Notes under the pieces: generated by a model | Seen by the model: only the letters and a program-made list of their open reading frames with translations | The model's database searches: none | Told to the model about the DNA's origin: nothing | Assembly (NCBI RefSeq): GCF_009846865.1 | Contig: NZ_WUWN01000002.1 | Location: forward strand, 124,001-188,000 | Direction: 5' to 3' | Source of the DNA: Puerhibacterium puerhi | GTDB taxonomy: Bacteria > Actinomycetota > Actinomycetes > Actinomycetales > Cellulomonadaceae | DNA: 64,000 nucleotides | Shown here: positions 7,794 to 16,083 of the stretch, one piece after another | Position numbering within the stretch: the stretch's first letter is position 1 | How the letters are laid out: each line of letters begins with the position of its first letter | Program-made: the position numbers and the translations under genes

Positions 7794-8609
7794 GTGAGCA
7801 CACCCATTCTCGTCACCGGCGGCACCGGAACCATCGGCCGACACGTCGTGCCGCTGCTGACCGCCGCCGGCCGCGACGTCCGCGTCCTGACCCGCCACCC
7901 GCGAACCAGCGGGCCCGGCGTCGAGCACGTGGCGGGCGACGTCGTCGCCGGCCACGGGCTGGCGCCGGCGCTCGACGGCGTCGAGGTCGTGCTGCACCTG
8001 GCCGGCGGCGCGAAGGGCGACGACGTCGCGGCCCGCCACCTCACCGCCGCGGCCCGCGCGGCCGGCGTCCGGCACCTCGTGCTGATCTCCGTCGTGGGGG
8101 CGGACCGGATGCCGATCGGCTACTTCCGCGCCAAGGCGGAGGCCGAGCGGGTCGTGGCTGCCTCCGGCGTGCCGTGGACGATCCTGCGCGCGGCGCAGCT
8201 GCACGACTTCGTGCTGCCCGTGGCGCGCGGACTGTCCCGCCTGCCGGTGCTTCTCGTGCCGGGCGGCCTGCGGTTCGAGCCGGTCGACGTCGCCGAGGTG
8301 GCGGCGCGGCTGGTCGAGGTCGCGCTGGGCGCCCCGGCCGGGCGGGTGCCGGACGTCGTCGGGCCGCAGGTGCTCGACGTGCCGGCGCTGGTCGGTGCGT
8401 ACCGGCGGGCGCACGGGGCGCGGACGCGCCGGCTCAGCCTGCCCGTGCGGCTGCCCGGTGCCGTCGGGCGCGCCTACCGGGCGGGGGAGAACCTCGCCGG
8501 GCCGAGCGCGCGGCGCGGCGGCGGCACGTGGGCGGAGTTCCTCGCCGCGACGGGCGCGCCGTCGGCCGCCGCACCTACCGCCGCGCCGGCCCCCGTCGCC
8601 GAGACCTGA
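7794..8609 (+). CDS. NmrA-like NAD(P)-binding oxidoreductase/epimerase (ECF41 partner)
   Basis: Atypical short-chain dehydrogenase-like protein, 271 residues, with N-terminal Rossmann motif TGGTGTIGRH (about residues 7-16) and no obvious YxxxK catalytic pair, as in NmrA/NAD-dependent epimerase relatives. GTG 7794 follows GAGGAG. The gene is divergent from the ECF41 sigma factor and behind a perfect ECF41 promoter, so it is the likely regulon member. The substrate is unknown. The last codons (VAET) and the stop lie inside the left arm of a palindrome, meaning the repeat either was inserted at the gene end or was recruited as its terminator. Confidence 0.85.
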   Translation: MSTPILVTGGTGTIGRHVVPLLTAAGRDVRVLTRHPRTSGPGVEHVAGDVVAGHGLAPALDGVEVVLHLAGGAKGDDVAARHLTAAARAAGVRHLVLISVVGADRMPIGYFRAKAEAERVVAASGVPWTILRAAQLHDFVLPVARGLSRLPVLLVPGGLRFEPVDVAEVAARLVEVALGAPAGRVPDVVGPQVLDVPALVGAYRRAHGARTRRLSLPVRLPGAVGRAYRAGENLAGPSARRGGGTWAEFLAATGAPSAAAPTAAPAPVAET

Positions 8610-8658
8610 GCTGTGGTCGCCTCCGGGCGTGCCGAGGCAACCACAGCTCAAGTCTCGG
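8599..8658. repeat. Long palindrome, copy B (25-bp arms, 10-base loop)
   Basis: Arms 8599-8623 and 8634-8658 pair with two C/T differences, both allowing G:U pairs in RNA; loop 8624-8633. The core GAGCTGTGGTCGCCTC is nearly the same as in copies C (62556) and D (63617). It lies between the convergent NmrA-like and lipoate-ligase-like genes and overlaps the former's last codons. Confidence 0.85.
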
Positions 8659-8686
8659 CGAGCGCGCGGGCGAGCCGCGCGCGGCG

Positions 8687-9796
8687 TCACGGCACGCGCG
8701 CGAGCCACTCCGGGTCGGCGTACTTGGTGTCGGCCAGCTCCTGCGCCTCGGCGCGGGTCGCGTCGTCGAGCGTCACCGGCGTCAGCCCGTAGGACCGCTC
8801 GAACTCCGCGACCAGCGCGTCGATGATCTCCTCGCGCGCCATGCCGGTCTGCGAGCGCAGCGGGTCCACTCGCTTGACCGCGCTCCTGGTGCCCTTGTCC
8901 GACATCTTCTCCCGGCCGATGCGCAGCACCTCGACCATCTTCTGGGCGTCGATGTCGTAGCTCATCGTCACGTGGTGCAGCACGGCGCCGGCGGCCAGCC
9001 GCTTCTGCGCCGCGCCGCCGATCTTGCCCAGCGGCGAGGCGATGTCGTTCAGCGGGGCGTAGGTGGCGTCGATGCCCAGGGTCCGCAGCGCGCGCAGCAC
9101 CCACTGGTCGAGGAACTCGTAGGACGCGGCGAAGCTCAGGCCGGCCACGAGGGTGTCGGGCACGTACAGCGAGTAGGTGATGGCGTTGCCCGGCTCGACG
9201 AACATCGCGCCGCCGCCGGTGATGCGCCGCACCACCTCCAGGCCGTGCCGGTCGGCCGCCGGCAGGTCCACCTCGTTGCGCAGCGACTGGAACGAGCCGA
9301 TGATCACCGACCCGGACGCCCAGTCCCAGAACCGCAGGGTCGGCTTGCGGCGGCCCTCGGCCACCTGCCGGGCGAGCACCTCGTCGAGGGCCATCTGCAT
9401 GCGCGGGCCCTGGTACCCGGCGTCGAGCAGCTCGAAGGCGTGGTCCTCCCAGGTGGAGGCCCGCCCGACGGCGCGCATCACCGCGAGGGTGACGTCGCGC
9501 GGCGCGAAGCCGATGAGCGCGGCCCCTGCGGCGGCGCCCTCGAGCTTCGCGGTCAGCTCGTCGAACGGGACGTCGACGGCGGTGCCCTCGAGCACGGCGG
9601 TCAGGCGCGGCAGGGCGTCGTCGGGCTCGAGGAAGAAGTCGCCGGACAGCACGACGTCGCGCAGCCGCGCCGCGTGCCCGGCACCGGGGACGTCGGGGAC
9701 GCCGTCGCTCGCCGCGACGCCGCCCGCGCCGCCGTCGTCGAGCCGGGCGTCGACCACGACGAGCTTGCCGCCGGGGACCTTGCGTTCACCGTGCAC
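8687..9796 (-). CDS. Lipoate-protein ligase A family protein
   Basis: Likely transfers lipoate or octanoate (or biotin) to acceptor lysines, 369 residues. The LplA/LipM-type catalytic domain contains MALDEVLARQVAEGR, the RRITGGGAM motif (the RRxxGGG substrate-binding loop) and Lys in GKIGGAAQKR. Ahead of it is a region of about 100 residues (VHGERKVPGGKLVVVDARL...) found in actinobacterial members. GTG 9796 is chosen because homologues usually begin at this HGE-KVPGGKL segment; more upstream GTGs remain possible. The exact acyl substrate cannot be told from sequence. Confidence 0.8.
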   Translation of the reverse strand: MHGERKVPGGKLVVVDARLDDGGAGGVAASDGVPDVPGAGHAARLRDVVLSGDFFLEPDDALPRLTAVLEGTAVDVPFDELTAKLEGAAAGAALIGFAPRDVTLAVMRAVGRASTWEDHAFELLDAGYQGPRMQMALDEVLARQVAEGRRKPTLRFWDWASGSVIIGSFQSLRNEVDLPAADRHGLEVVRRITGGGAMFVEPGNAITYSLYVPDTLVAGLSFAASYEFLDQWVLRALRTLGIDATYAPLNDIASPLGKIGGAAQKRLAAGAVLHHVTMSYDIDAQKMVEVLRIGREKMSDKGTRSAVKRVDPLRSQTGMAREEIIDALVAEFERSYGLTPVTLDDATRAEAQELADTKYADPEWLARVP

Positions 9797-9945
9797 GCGT
9801 TCCACCCGAGCACTGTGCACCACCGACGGGCGCCCGGCCCACTCCGCCGGGTGTGGCGTGCAGCGCACGGACCGGCACCCCGCGCGGCGCGGCGGCGTTC
9901 GTGGGACCGTTCGGGACACCGGTTCGACGACGGGAGGCACGCCAG

Positions 9946-10431
9946 GTGGACGAGACGACGCAGCGGCTCGAGGCGCTCGCGGCGGCGGTGGAGGCCGCGA
10001 CGCGGGGCGAGTACCGGCCGATCGGCCAGACCGCCGCGGTGATCGACGCGGCGCTGGGCGGGCAGGCGCCCGAGCACGTCCTCGCGAACGTGCAGCAGGA
10101 CCAGGGGGCCCGGACGCTCAGCGGCGAGCTGCTGGTGGTCGCGGCCGACCTGGTGGCGCACGTGCGGGTGGCCGGGATGCACGGGGCCGGGCCGACGCCG
10201 CCGCGCGACGGCGAGATCGAGGTGGTGGCCGTGCCGCGCTCGGCGCTGCGGTCGGTGGCGCTGCAGGTGCCCGACCACGACGTCGTCGAGCCGCCGGGGC
10301 TGCCCGCCGACCTGGACGTCGAGCTGCGGTACGAGCCGATCGCGCACCCGCTGACGTTCGGGCTGGCGCACCTGAGCGCGGCCGAGCGGCGCGAGCTCGT
10401 CGCGGCGTTCACGGCCGACCTGCGCGCGTAG
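9946..10431 (+). CDS. Hypothetical protein, 161 residues
   Basis: Not recognised. GTG 9946 follows GGGAGG at 9932-9937, and codon bias is normal for this genome. The predicted protein starts with an Ala/Glu-rich helix (VDETTQRLEALAAAVEAA), then a mixed alpha/beta region without Cys residues, transmembrane segments or a signal peptide. It is divergent from the lipoate-ligase-like gene and 103 bases before rsbQ, with no evident functional link to either. Confidence 0.6.
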   Translation: MDETTQRLEALAAAVEAATRGEYRPIGQTAAVIDAALGGQAPEHVLANVQQDQGARTLSGELLVVAADLVAHVRVAGMHGAGPTPPRDGEIEVVAVPRSALRSVALQVPDHDVVEPPGLPADLDVELRYEPIAHPLTFGLAHLSAAERRELVAAFTADLRA

Positions 10432-10534
10432 CCGGCGCACGCCGACGCGGCCGCGGGTGGCGGCGCGGCGTGACGTGCGGCAATATCGGACGCTCGTTCG
10501 AGACGTGACCGTTTTGCCGGGCTACTGTGGCCAC

Positions 10535-11356
10535 GTGACCCTACGAGAGCGCCACAACGTCAGGCTGTCCGGTGCGCCGGACGGCACCGCCATGGTGTTC
10601 GCCCACGGGTTCGGCTGTGACCAGTCGATGTGGCGCCTCGTGGCGCCGCGGTTCGAGGCGGACCACCGGGTGGTGCTGTTCGACCACGCCGGCGCCGGCG
10701 GCGCCGACCCCGCCCTCTACGACGACGACCGGCACGCCACCCTCGACGGCTACGCCGGCGACGTCGTCGACCTGCTCGACGAGCTGGCCCTGGGCCCGGT
10801 CGTGTTCGTGGGCCACTCGGTGAGCGCGACGATCGGCCTGCTCGCCGCGGCCCGCCGACCGGACCTGTTCGACCGGCTCGTGCTGGTGGGCCCCAGCCCG
10901 CGGTACATCGACGACGACGGCTACCGCGGCGGCTTCTCGACCGAGGAGATTGATGAGCTGCTGGCCACCATGGACACCAACTACCTGGGCTGGTCGTCGG
11001 TGATGGCCCCGGTGATCATGGGCAACCCCGACCGCCCGGAGCTGGGCGCGGAGCTCACCGAGCTGTTCTGCCGCACGGACCCGACCGTGGCCCAGCGGTT
11101 CGCGCGCGCCACGTTCCTGTCCGACAACCGCGCCGACCTGGCGGCCGTGCGCACCCCGAGCCTGGTGGTGCAGTGCCGCGAGGACGTCATCGCGCCGGTC
11201 GAGGTGGGCCGGTACGTCCACGAGAACCTCGAAGGCTCCCGGTTCGCGCTCATCGACGCCGTCGGGCACTGCCCGAACCTCAGCGCCCCCGACGCGCTCG
11301 TCGCCGCCATGCGCGAGTACCTGAGCGAGCCTGCGCGCGAGCCCGTGGTCGCGTGA
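10535..11356 (+). CDS. rsbQ: RsbQ-like alpha/beta hydrolase
   Basis: Cytoplasmic alpha/beta hydrolase of the RsbQ family, 273 residues. RsbQ is required with the PAS-phosphatase RsbP for energy-stress signalling in Bacillus, probably by processing a small ligand. The catalytic triad is visible at Ser95 (VGHSVS), Asp217 (CREDVI) and His245 (GHCPNLSAP), very near the Bacillus positions 96, 219 and 247. The N terminus RERHNVRLSG and HGFGCDQSMWR are family hallmarks. GTG 10535 is chosen from the alignment of this start with RsbQ; no strong ribosome binding site. The stop overlaps the next gene as GTGA. Confidence 0.9.
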   Translation: MTLRERHNVRLSGAPDGTAMVFAHGFGCDQSMWRLVAPRFEADHRVVLFDHAGAGGADPALYDDDRHATLDGYAGDVVDLLDELALGPVVFVGHSVSATIGLLAAARRPDLFDRLVLVGPSPRYIDDDGYRGGFSTEEIDELLATMDTNYLGWSSVMAPVIMGNPDRPELGAELTELFCRTDPTVAQRFARATFLSDNRADLAAVRTPSLVVQCREDVIAPVEVGRYVHENLEGSRFALIDAVGHCPNLSAPDALVAAMREYLSEPAREPVVA

Positions 11357-12984
11357 CCCCCGCCGGCCGAGCCCGCTCCTGGGCCCACAGCCCCGTCGCC
11401 CTGCTGCGTCTCGACGCCGAGGGCCGCATCCTCGAGGCCAACGACACCTTCCTCGCGTGGGCCAACGGCGAGGGCACCGGGGCGCAGGCGCCCGAGGACG
11501 GCGCCGGCGCCCCGGCGTCGGACGCGGACGCCGGCACGCGCCCCGACGTGCGGGGCCGCCGGCTGAGCGACCTGCTGACCGTGGGCGGGCGGATCTACTG
11601 GGAGACCCACATGGCGCCGATCCTGACGCTGCAGGGCCGGGTCGACGAGGTCGCCGTCGAGCTGCGCACGCCCGGCGCGCCGCTGCCGGTGCTGCTGTCC
11701 GCGGTGGCGCGCACCGAGGCGCCCGAGCCGGTGGTCGACGTCGCGCTGTTCGCCGCCCAGGAGCGCGCCCGGTTCGAGCGCGAGCTCGTCGCCGCGCGCG
11801 AGGCGGCCGAGCACGCCGCCGCCCGGCTGCAGTGGGTGCAGGAGGCGACGGCGGAGCTGTCCGGCGCCGCGGGCCTGCGGGAGGTCACCGACGCCCTGGT
11901 GCGCTCCGTCGAGCGGCACCCGGCCGTGGAGTCGGCGCAGCTGCGCGACGACGGCGCCCTCGGCGACGCCGGGGCGAGCCTCGTCGTGCCGGTGACCGGG
12001 ACGCGGCAGGCGTTCGGCGCGCTCGTCGTCACGCCGCACCGACGCCCCGGCGACGTCCCGATCGACCCGGACGCCCTGGCCATCATCGCCCAGCAGGGCG
12101 GGGTGGCGCTGGAGCGCGCCCGGCTGCACGAGCAGAGCGAGTCCGTGGCCCGCGAGCTGCAGCACGCCATGCTCACCCAGAACCTGCCGCGGCGCGCCGA
12201 CCTGGAGGTCAACGCCGAGTACCGACCGGCCGTCAGCGGGCTGGAGGTGGGCGGCGACTGGTACGACGCGTTCGGGCTGGACGACACCACGGTGGCGCTC
12301 GCGCTCGGCGACATCGTCGGGCACGGCCTGCACGCCGCCACCGCCATGGGCCAGCTGCGCACCGCCACCCAGGCGCTCGCGGCCCCGGGCCTGGGCCCGG
12401 CGGCCACGCTGGAGCTGCTCGACCAGTTCGTGCGGCGCCGGCAGGTGGGGTTCGCCTCGACGCTCGTGTACGCCGAGCTGGATACCACCACCGGCACGCT
12501 CAGCTACGCCTGCGCCGGGCACCTGCCGCCCCTGCTGGTGCGCGACGGCGGGGCCGAGTACCTGTGGGAGGGCCGGTCGGCGCCGCTGGGCGTGCCCAAC
12601 CTTCGCGGTCCACGCGCCGAGGGCTCGGTGCTGCTGAAGCCCGGCGACGTCGTCCTGCTGTACACCGACGGCGTCGTGGAGCGGCGCGACCGGCCGCTGC
12701 GCGCCGGGCTGGACCAGCTCGCGGCCGTGGCCGCCGAGCGCGGCATCGGCGACGAGGGCGAGCTGCTGTCGCACTTCTTCGACGCCGAGGCCAACCAGCG
12801 CGACGACGCGTGCGTGCTGCACGTGGCCTGGCACGGCGCGCCGGCGTCGTCGGACGGCTCGTCGGGCGGTGCGTCGGACGGCGCCGAGCCGGCCGCGGCG
12901 GGGCTGACGGCCGCGGGCGCCGCCCTGGCGGCGACGGACGCCATCACGGGTCTAGGCTCCAAGTCATGGCTGCATCTGACCTGA
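11353..12984 (+). CDS. rsbP: PAS/PP2C-type serine phosphatase (RsbP/RsbU-like)
   Basis: Stress-signalling protein phosphatase, 543 residues. An N-terminal PAS-like sensor (about 10-130; [23 protein letters not shown]) is followed by a coiled coil (about 135-170), a degenerate GAF-like region (about 175-255) and a SpoIIE/PP2C catalytic domain (about 270-490) with [36 protein letters not shown] and DDACVL, which hold the metal-binding Asp residues. A Ser/Ala-rich tail completes it. GTG 11353 overlaps the rsbQ stop. Its 3' end overlaps the next gene by 19 bases. No anti-anti-sigma (RsbV) or anti-sigma gene is adjacent, so the target must be encoded elsewhere. Confidence 0.88.
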   Translation: MTPAGRARSWAHSPVALLRLDAEGRILEANDTFLAWANGEGTGAQAPEDGAGAPASDADAGTRPDVRGRRLSDLLTVGGRIYWETHMAPILTLQGRVDEVAVELRTPGAPLPVLLSAVARTEAPEPVVDVALFAAQERARFERELVAAREAAEHAAARLQWVQEATAELSGAAGLREVTDALVRSVERHPAVESAQLRDDGALGDAGASLVVPVTGTRQAFGALVVTPHRRPGDVPIDPDALAIIAQQGGVALERARLHEQSESVARELQHAMLTQNLPRRADLEVNAEYRPAVSGLEVGGDWYDAFGLDDTTVALALGDIVGHGLHAATAMGQLRTATQALAAPGLGPAATLELLDQFVRRRQVGFASTLVYAELDTTTGTLSYACAGHLPPLLVRDGGAEYLWEGRSAPLGVPNLRGPRAEGSVLLKPGDVVLLYTDGVVERRDRPLRAGLDQLAAVAAERGIGDEGELLSHFFDAEANQRDDACVLHVAWHGAPASSDGSSGGASDGAEPAAAGLTAAGAALAATDAITGLGSKSWLHLT

Positions 12985-13973
12985 CCATCGGCTATGCCGC
13001 GATGCTGGAGCAGTTCCACCCCACCGACGTGGTCGAGTACTCGGCCTACGCCGAGGAGAACGGCTTCTCCGGCGTTATGGCGGCCGACCACTTCCAGCCC
13101 TGGGTGCCGCAGCAGGGCCAGGCCGCGTTCGTCTGGAACGTGCTGACCGCGCTCGGCGAGCGCACCCGCGGCGACCTGGGCCCGGGCGTCACCTGCCCGT
13201 CCTTCCGCTTCCACCCGGCGACGGTGGCGCAGGCCTCGGCGACGCTGGCCGCGATGTACCCGGGCCGGCACTGGCTGGGCCTGGGCTCGGGCGAGGCGCT
13301 CAACGAGCACGTCACCGCCGGCTACTGGCCCGAGGCGCCCGAGCGCATCAACCGGATGTTCGAGGCCATCGACGTCATCAAGAAGCTCTTCCAGTCCGGG
13401 ATCGACGGCAAGGACGTCAAGCACTCCGGGCAGTTCTTCAAGATGGAGTCCACCCGGCTGTGGACCATGCCGGAGCAGGCGCCGGAGATCCTCGTGGCCA
13501 CCGCCGGCCCGGTCACCGCCAAGCGTGCCGGCAAGCACGCCGACGGCCTGATCACCGTGGGCGCGCCGCTGGAGAAGATCGAGATGCTGTTCGGCAAGTT
13601 CGACGAGGGCGTGCGCGAGTCCGGCCGCGACCCCGAGGGCATGCCCAAGGTGCTGCAGGTGCACATGTCGTGGGCCGAGACCGACGAGCAGGCCCTCGAG
13701 AACGCGATGACCGAGTGGCCCAACGGCGGCATGAAGTTCCCCAAGGCCGACATCCGCTCGCCGCACGACTTCGCGCAGATGGCCAAGCTGGTGCGCCCGG
13801 AGGACTTCGAGGGCCGCATGGTCATCTCGGCCGACCCCGACAAGCACCGCGAGGCCATCCAGAAGTACGTGGACCTCGGCTTCGACCGCATCTACCTGCA
13901 CAACGTGGGGCGGAACCAGAAGGAGTGGATCGAGGTCTTCGGCCGCGAGGTGCTGCCGAAGCTCGCCCGGTGA
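12966..13973 (+). CDS. F420-dependent LLM-class oxidoreductase (FGD-like, TIGR03557-type)
   Basis: Luciferase-like TIM-barrel oxidoreductase expected to use coenzyme F420, 335 residues. The start [13 protein letters not shown], the [15 protein letters not shown] block, [10 protein letters not shown] and the [20 protein letters not shown] segment match F420-dependent glucose-6-phosphate dehydrogenase relatives. The true substrate may not be glucose 6-phosphate, because many paralogues exist. ATG 12966 lies inside the end of the phosphatase gene, so the two are translationally linked; its stop overlaps the F420 ligase start. Confidence 0.85.
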   Translation: MAASDLTIGYAAMLEQFHPTDVVEYSAYAEENGFSGVMAADHFQPWVPQQGQAAFVWNVLTALGERTRGDLGPGVTCPSFRFHPATVAQASATLAAMYPGRHWLGLGSGEALNEHVTAGYWPEAPERINRMFEAIDVIKKLFQSGIDGKDVKHSGQFFKMESTRLWTMPEQAPEILVATAGPVTAKRAGKHADGLITVGAPLEKIEMLFGKFDEGVRESGRDPEGMPKVLQVHMSWAETDEQALENAMTEWPNGGMKFPKADIRSPHDFAQMAKLVRPEDFEGRMVISADPDKHREAIQKYVDLGFDRIYLHNVGRNQKEWIEVFGREVLPKLAR

Positions 13974-14821
13974 GCGGGTCGTCGGTGCCCGACGACGGCG
14001 CGGCCGCCGCGGGCACGTGGCTGTCGGTGTGGGCGCCGGCGGCGTTCCCCGAGGTGCGGCCGGGCGACGACCTTGCCGCCCTCGTGGGAGACGCCGTCAC
14101 CCCGGCCGGGCTGGCCGAGGGCGACGTCGTCGTGGTGACCTCCAAGGTGGTCTCCAAGGCCGAGGGCCGCGTCGTGGCCGCCGCCGACCGCGAGCAGGCC
14201 ATCACGGACGAGACCGTCCGCGTGGTGGCCCAGCGCGAGCGGCCCGGGCTGCCGCCGCTGCGGATCGTGGAGAACAAGCTTGGCCTGGTGATGGCCGCCG
14301 CCGGGGTGGACGCGTCCAACACGCCCGAGGGCACGGTGCTGCTGCTGCCCGAGGACCCGGACGCCTCCGCCCGCGCCCTGCGTGCGGCGCTGCGGCGCCG
14401 GTTCGGGCTGGACCGGCTCGGCGTCGTGGTGACCGACACCGCCGGGCGCGCCTGGCGCGACGGGCTGGTGGACATAGCGATCGGCGCCGCCGGCGTGCAG
14501 GTGGTCGACGACCTGCGCGGCGGGGTCGACGCCCACGGCCGCCCGCTGAACGTGACGGTGACAGCCGTGGTCGACGAGGTCGCCTCGGCCTCCGAGCTGG
14601 TGCGCGCCAAGGCCGCCGGCCGGCCGGTCGCGGTGGTGCGCGGGCTGGCCCGGTTCGTGCTCGCGGGGGAGGGGCCCGACGGCGACGGGCCGGGCGCCCG
14701 CGTGCTGGTGCGGCCCAGCGCCGACGACCTGTTCCGCGAGGGCAGCGCGGAGGCGTACGCCCGCGGGTATGCCGACGGGCGGTCTTCTCTGTCCCGGGAA
14801 GCGGACGGCTCCGAGCGCTGA
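13970..14821 (+). CDS. cofE: Coenzyme F420-0:L-glutamate ligase (CofE domain)
   Basis: Adds glutamate residues to F420-0 in the last stage of coenzyme F420 synthesis, 283 residues. Visible CofE features: [67 protein letters not shown] and [15 protein letters not shown]. It lacks the C-terminal nitroreductase-like half present in mycobacterial FbiB, as in archaeal CofE. GTG 13970 overlaps the stop of the F420-dependent oxidoreductase, coupling cofactor maturation with a user enzyme. Confidence 0.9.
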   Translation: MSGSSVPDDGAAAAGTWLSVWAPAAFPEVRPGDDLAALVGDAVTPAGLAEGDVVVVTSKVVSKAEGRVVAAADREQAITDETVRVVAQRERPGLPPLRIVENKLGLVMAAAGVDASNTPEGTVLLLPEDPDASARALRAALRRRFGLDRLGVVVTDTAGRAWRDGLVDIAIGAAGVQVVDDLRGGVDAHGRPLNVTVTAVVDEVASASELVRAKAAGRPVAVVRGLARFVLAGEGPDGDGPGARVLVRPSADDLFREGSAEAYARGYADGRSSLSREADGSER

Positions 14822-14868
14822 GGCACTCGATTCCGGCGTATTGACGAGAGGCCTGTGTCGGATGCTCC

Positions 14869-14915
14869 GCGTCGGCGCAGGTCAGCGAGAAAATGAGGCT
14901 GACCTGCGCCGACGC
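14869..14915. repeat. Perfect 18-bp inverted repeat after cofE
   Basis: GCGTCGGCGCAGGTCAGC (14869-14886) and its exact reverse complement (14898-14915) enclose an 11-base loop. It may terminate the rsbQ-cofE operon or belong to the control region of the metal transporter that follows. The sequence is unrelated to the palindromes at 6744, 8599, 62556 and 63617. Confidence 0.7.
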
Positions 14916-14930
14916 AGGTTTGCCTACGCT
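14916..14930 (+). promoter_or_regulatory. Possible DtxR/IdeR-like metal-regulator box
   Basis: AGGTTTGCCTACGCT matches 12 of 15 positions of the symmetric core AGGTTAGCCTAACCT bound by iron-dependent DtxR/IdeR repressors. It lies 38 bases before the start of a VIT-family Fe/Mn transporter gene, a sensible target. Single, imperfect match. Confidence 0.3.
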
Positions 14931-14968
14931 TGCTGGCGGCGTGTCAGATAGACGGCTTCACTGATGCC

Positions 14969-15598
14969 ATGAGCATCGGTGAGTTACTGGGGATCGGCGT
15001 CGACCGGTCCGGTCAGGGTGGGGCGCAGGGCTCGTCGGGGTCGGCGGACGAGGTCCGCCCGGAGAGCCTGGCGCAGCGGCTCAACTGGCTGCGCGCGGGC
15101 GTGCTCGGCGCCAACGACGGCATCGTCTCCGTGGCCGCCGTGGTGGTCGGCGTCGCCGGCGCGACGACGGCGCATGCCGCGCTGTTGACCGCGGGTCTCG
15201 CGGCACTGGTCGGTGGCGCGATCTCGATGGCGCTGGGGGAGTACGTGTCGGTCTCCAGCCAGCGCGACGCCGAGAAGGCGCACATCGAGCGCGGGACGCT
15301 GGAGCTCGACGAGGCCGACGTCGTCAGCCCCTGGCATGCGGCGTTCGCCTCGGCGGTCGCGTTCCTCGTCGGAGGCGTGCTGCCGCTGATCGCCGTGCTG
15401 GCCGTGCCGGTGCCGTGGAAGGTGCCCGTGACGTTCGTGGCCGTGCTGGCGGCGCTGGCGGTGGCGGGGTGGACGGCTGCGTGGATCGGTGGGTCGGCGC
15501 CCCGCCGATCGGTGCTGCGCGTGGTGGTCGGCGGGGCGCTGGCGCTGGCGGTGACGTTCGGGCTCGGGTCGCTGCTCGGGGTCAGCGGGGTCGTGTGA
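14969..15598 (+). CDS. VIT1/CCC1-family Fe/Mn transporter
   Basis: Membrane metal transporter, 209 residues. The N-terminal hydrophilic part ends in RLNWLRAGVLGANDGIVSVAAVVVGVAGA, a family hallmark that starts the first membrane segment (written here in part: LGANDGIVS). A second helix pair, the conserved ALGEYVSVSSQRDAE loop, a short cytoplasmic stretch and three C-terminal helices follow. ATG 14969 is the likeliest start but has a weak ribosome binding site; translation could begin a little downstream. It likely exports or stores iron or manganese. Confidence 0.82.
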   Translation: MSIGELLGIGVDRSGQGGAQGSSGSADEVRPESLAQRLNWLRAGVLGANDGIVSVAAVVVGVAGATTAHAALLTAGLAALVGGAISMALGEYVSVSSQRDAEKAHIERGTLELDEADVVSPWHAAFASAVAFLVGGVLPLIAVLAVPVPWKVPVTFVAVLAALAVAGWTAAWIGGSAPRRSVLRVVVGGALALAVTFGLGSLLGVSGVV

Positions 15599-16083
15599 CG
15601 CCGCGGCGAGGGTCGGTGTTGTAACCGATGGTGTGCGCCGCGTCGTGCAGCCGGGCAAAGAAGAACGCCGAACGAGTCAACGGGCATTGGTTCTTGCTCG
15701 AGATCAGGCGCAGGGCGCCACGATGAGTCGTGGAGAGGTCCGAGTTGGTCAACTGTCAACGTCGGTAGCGGCGACTCTAGCGCCGCCACCGCTAGCCCCA
15801 ATGAGTGGTAGGTGGGTGAGCCAAGCTTCACGCCCAAGGGCCGCTGATAACCCCGTTCAGGTCGCGGGTGGTTCGGGCGCGCCCGAAGCAGGCTGCATGG
15901 CCCGCGGACGAGCGTGAGGCGTCACCCGTCCCCCTGATCCGGCCCCGGCTGCGTCGGAGGGCACCGTGCGGGTGAAGTCAATGTCCCACGCGGCGCGAAC
16001 GCTGGCTCGCGTACCGAGGCAACCAATAGGGTGCCTGTGGCACGGTCGGGTTCACCAAGCAACGAAGCGCAAAGGGTGCATTG
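15599..16083. other. Gene-free stretch at left edge of the foreign island
   Basis: No convincing gene, RNA or repeat in these 485 bases. The reading frames present are short and lack the third-position G+C bias of real genes here. Base composition drops toward the right, so this is probably the junction between core chromosome and the acquired segment. No integrase, tRNA or flanking direct repeat could be found by eye. Confidence 0.5.

Noticed and set aside
11173-11352. In-frame upstream extension of the PAS-phosphatase gene
   Set aside because: It lies inside rsbQ in another frame and has Arg-rich shadow composition; GTG 11353 with the GTGA overlap is the better start.
15013-15837. Minus-strand frame opposite the VIT transporter extending into the 15.6 kb gap
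   Set aside because: No family resemblance, wrong codon bias in the gap part, and the transporter is clearly on the plus strand.
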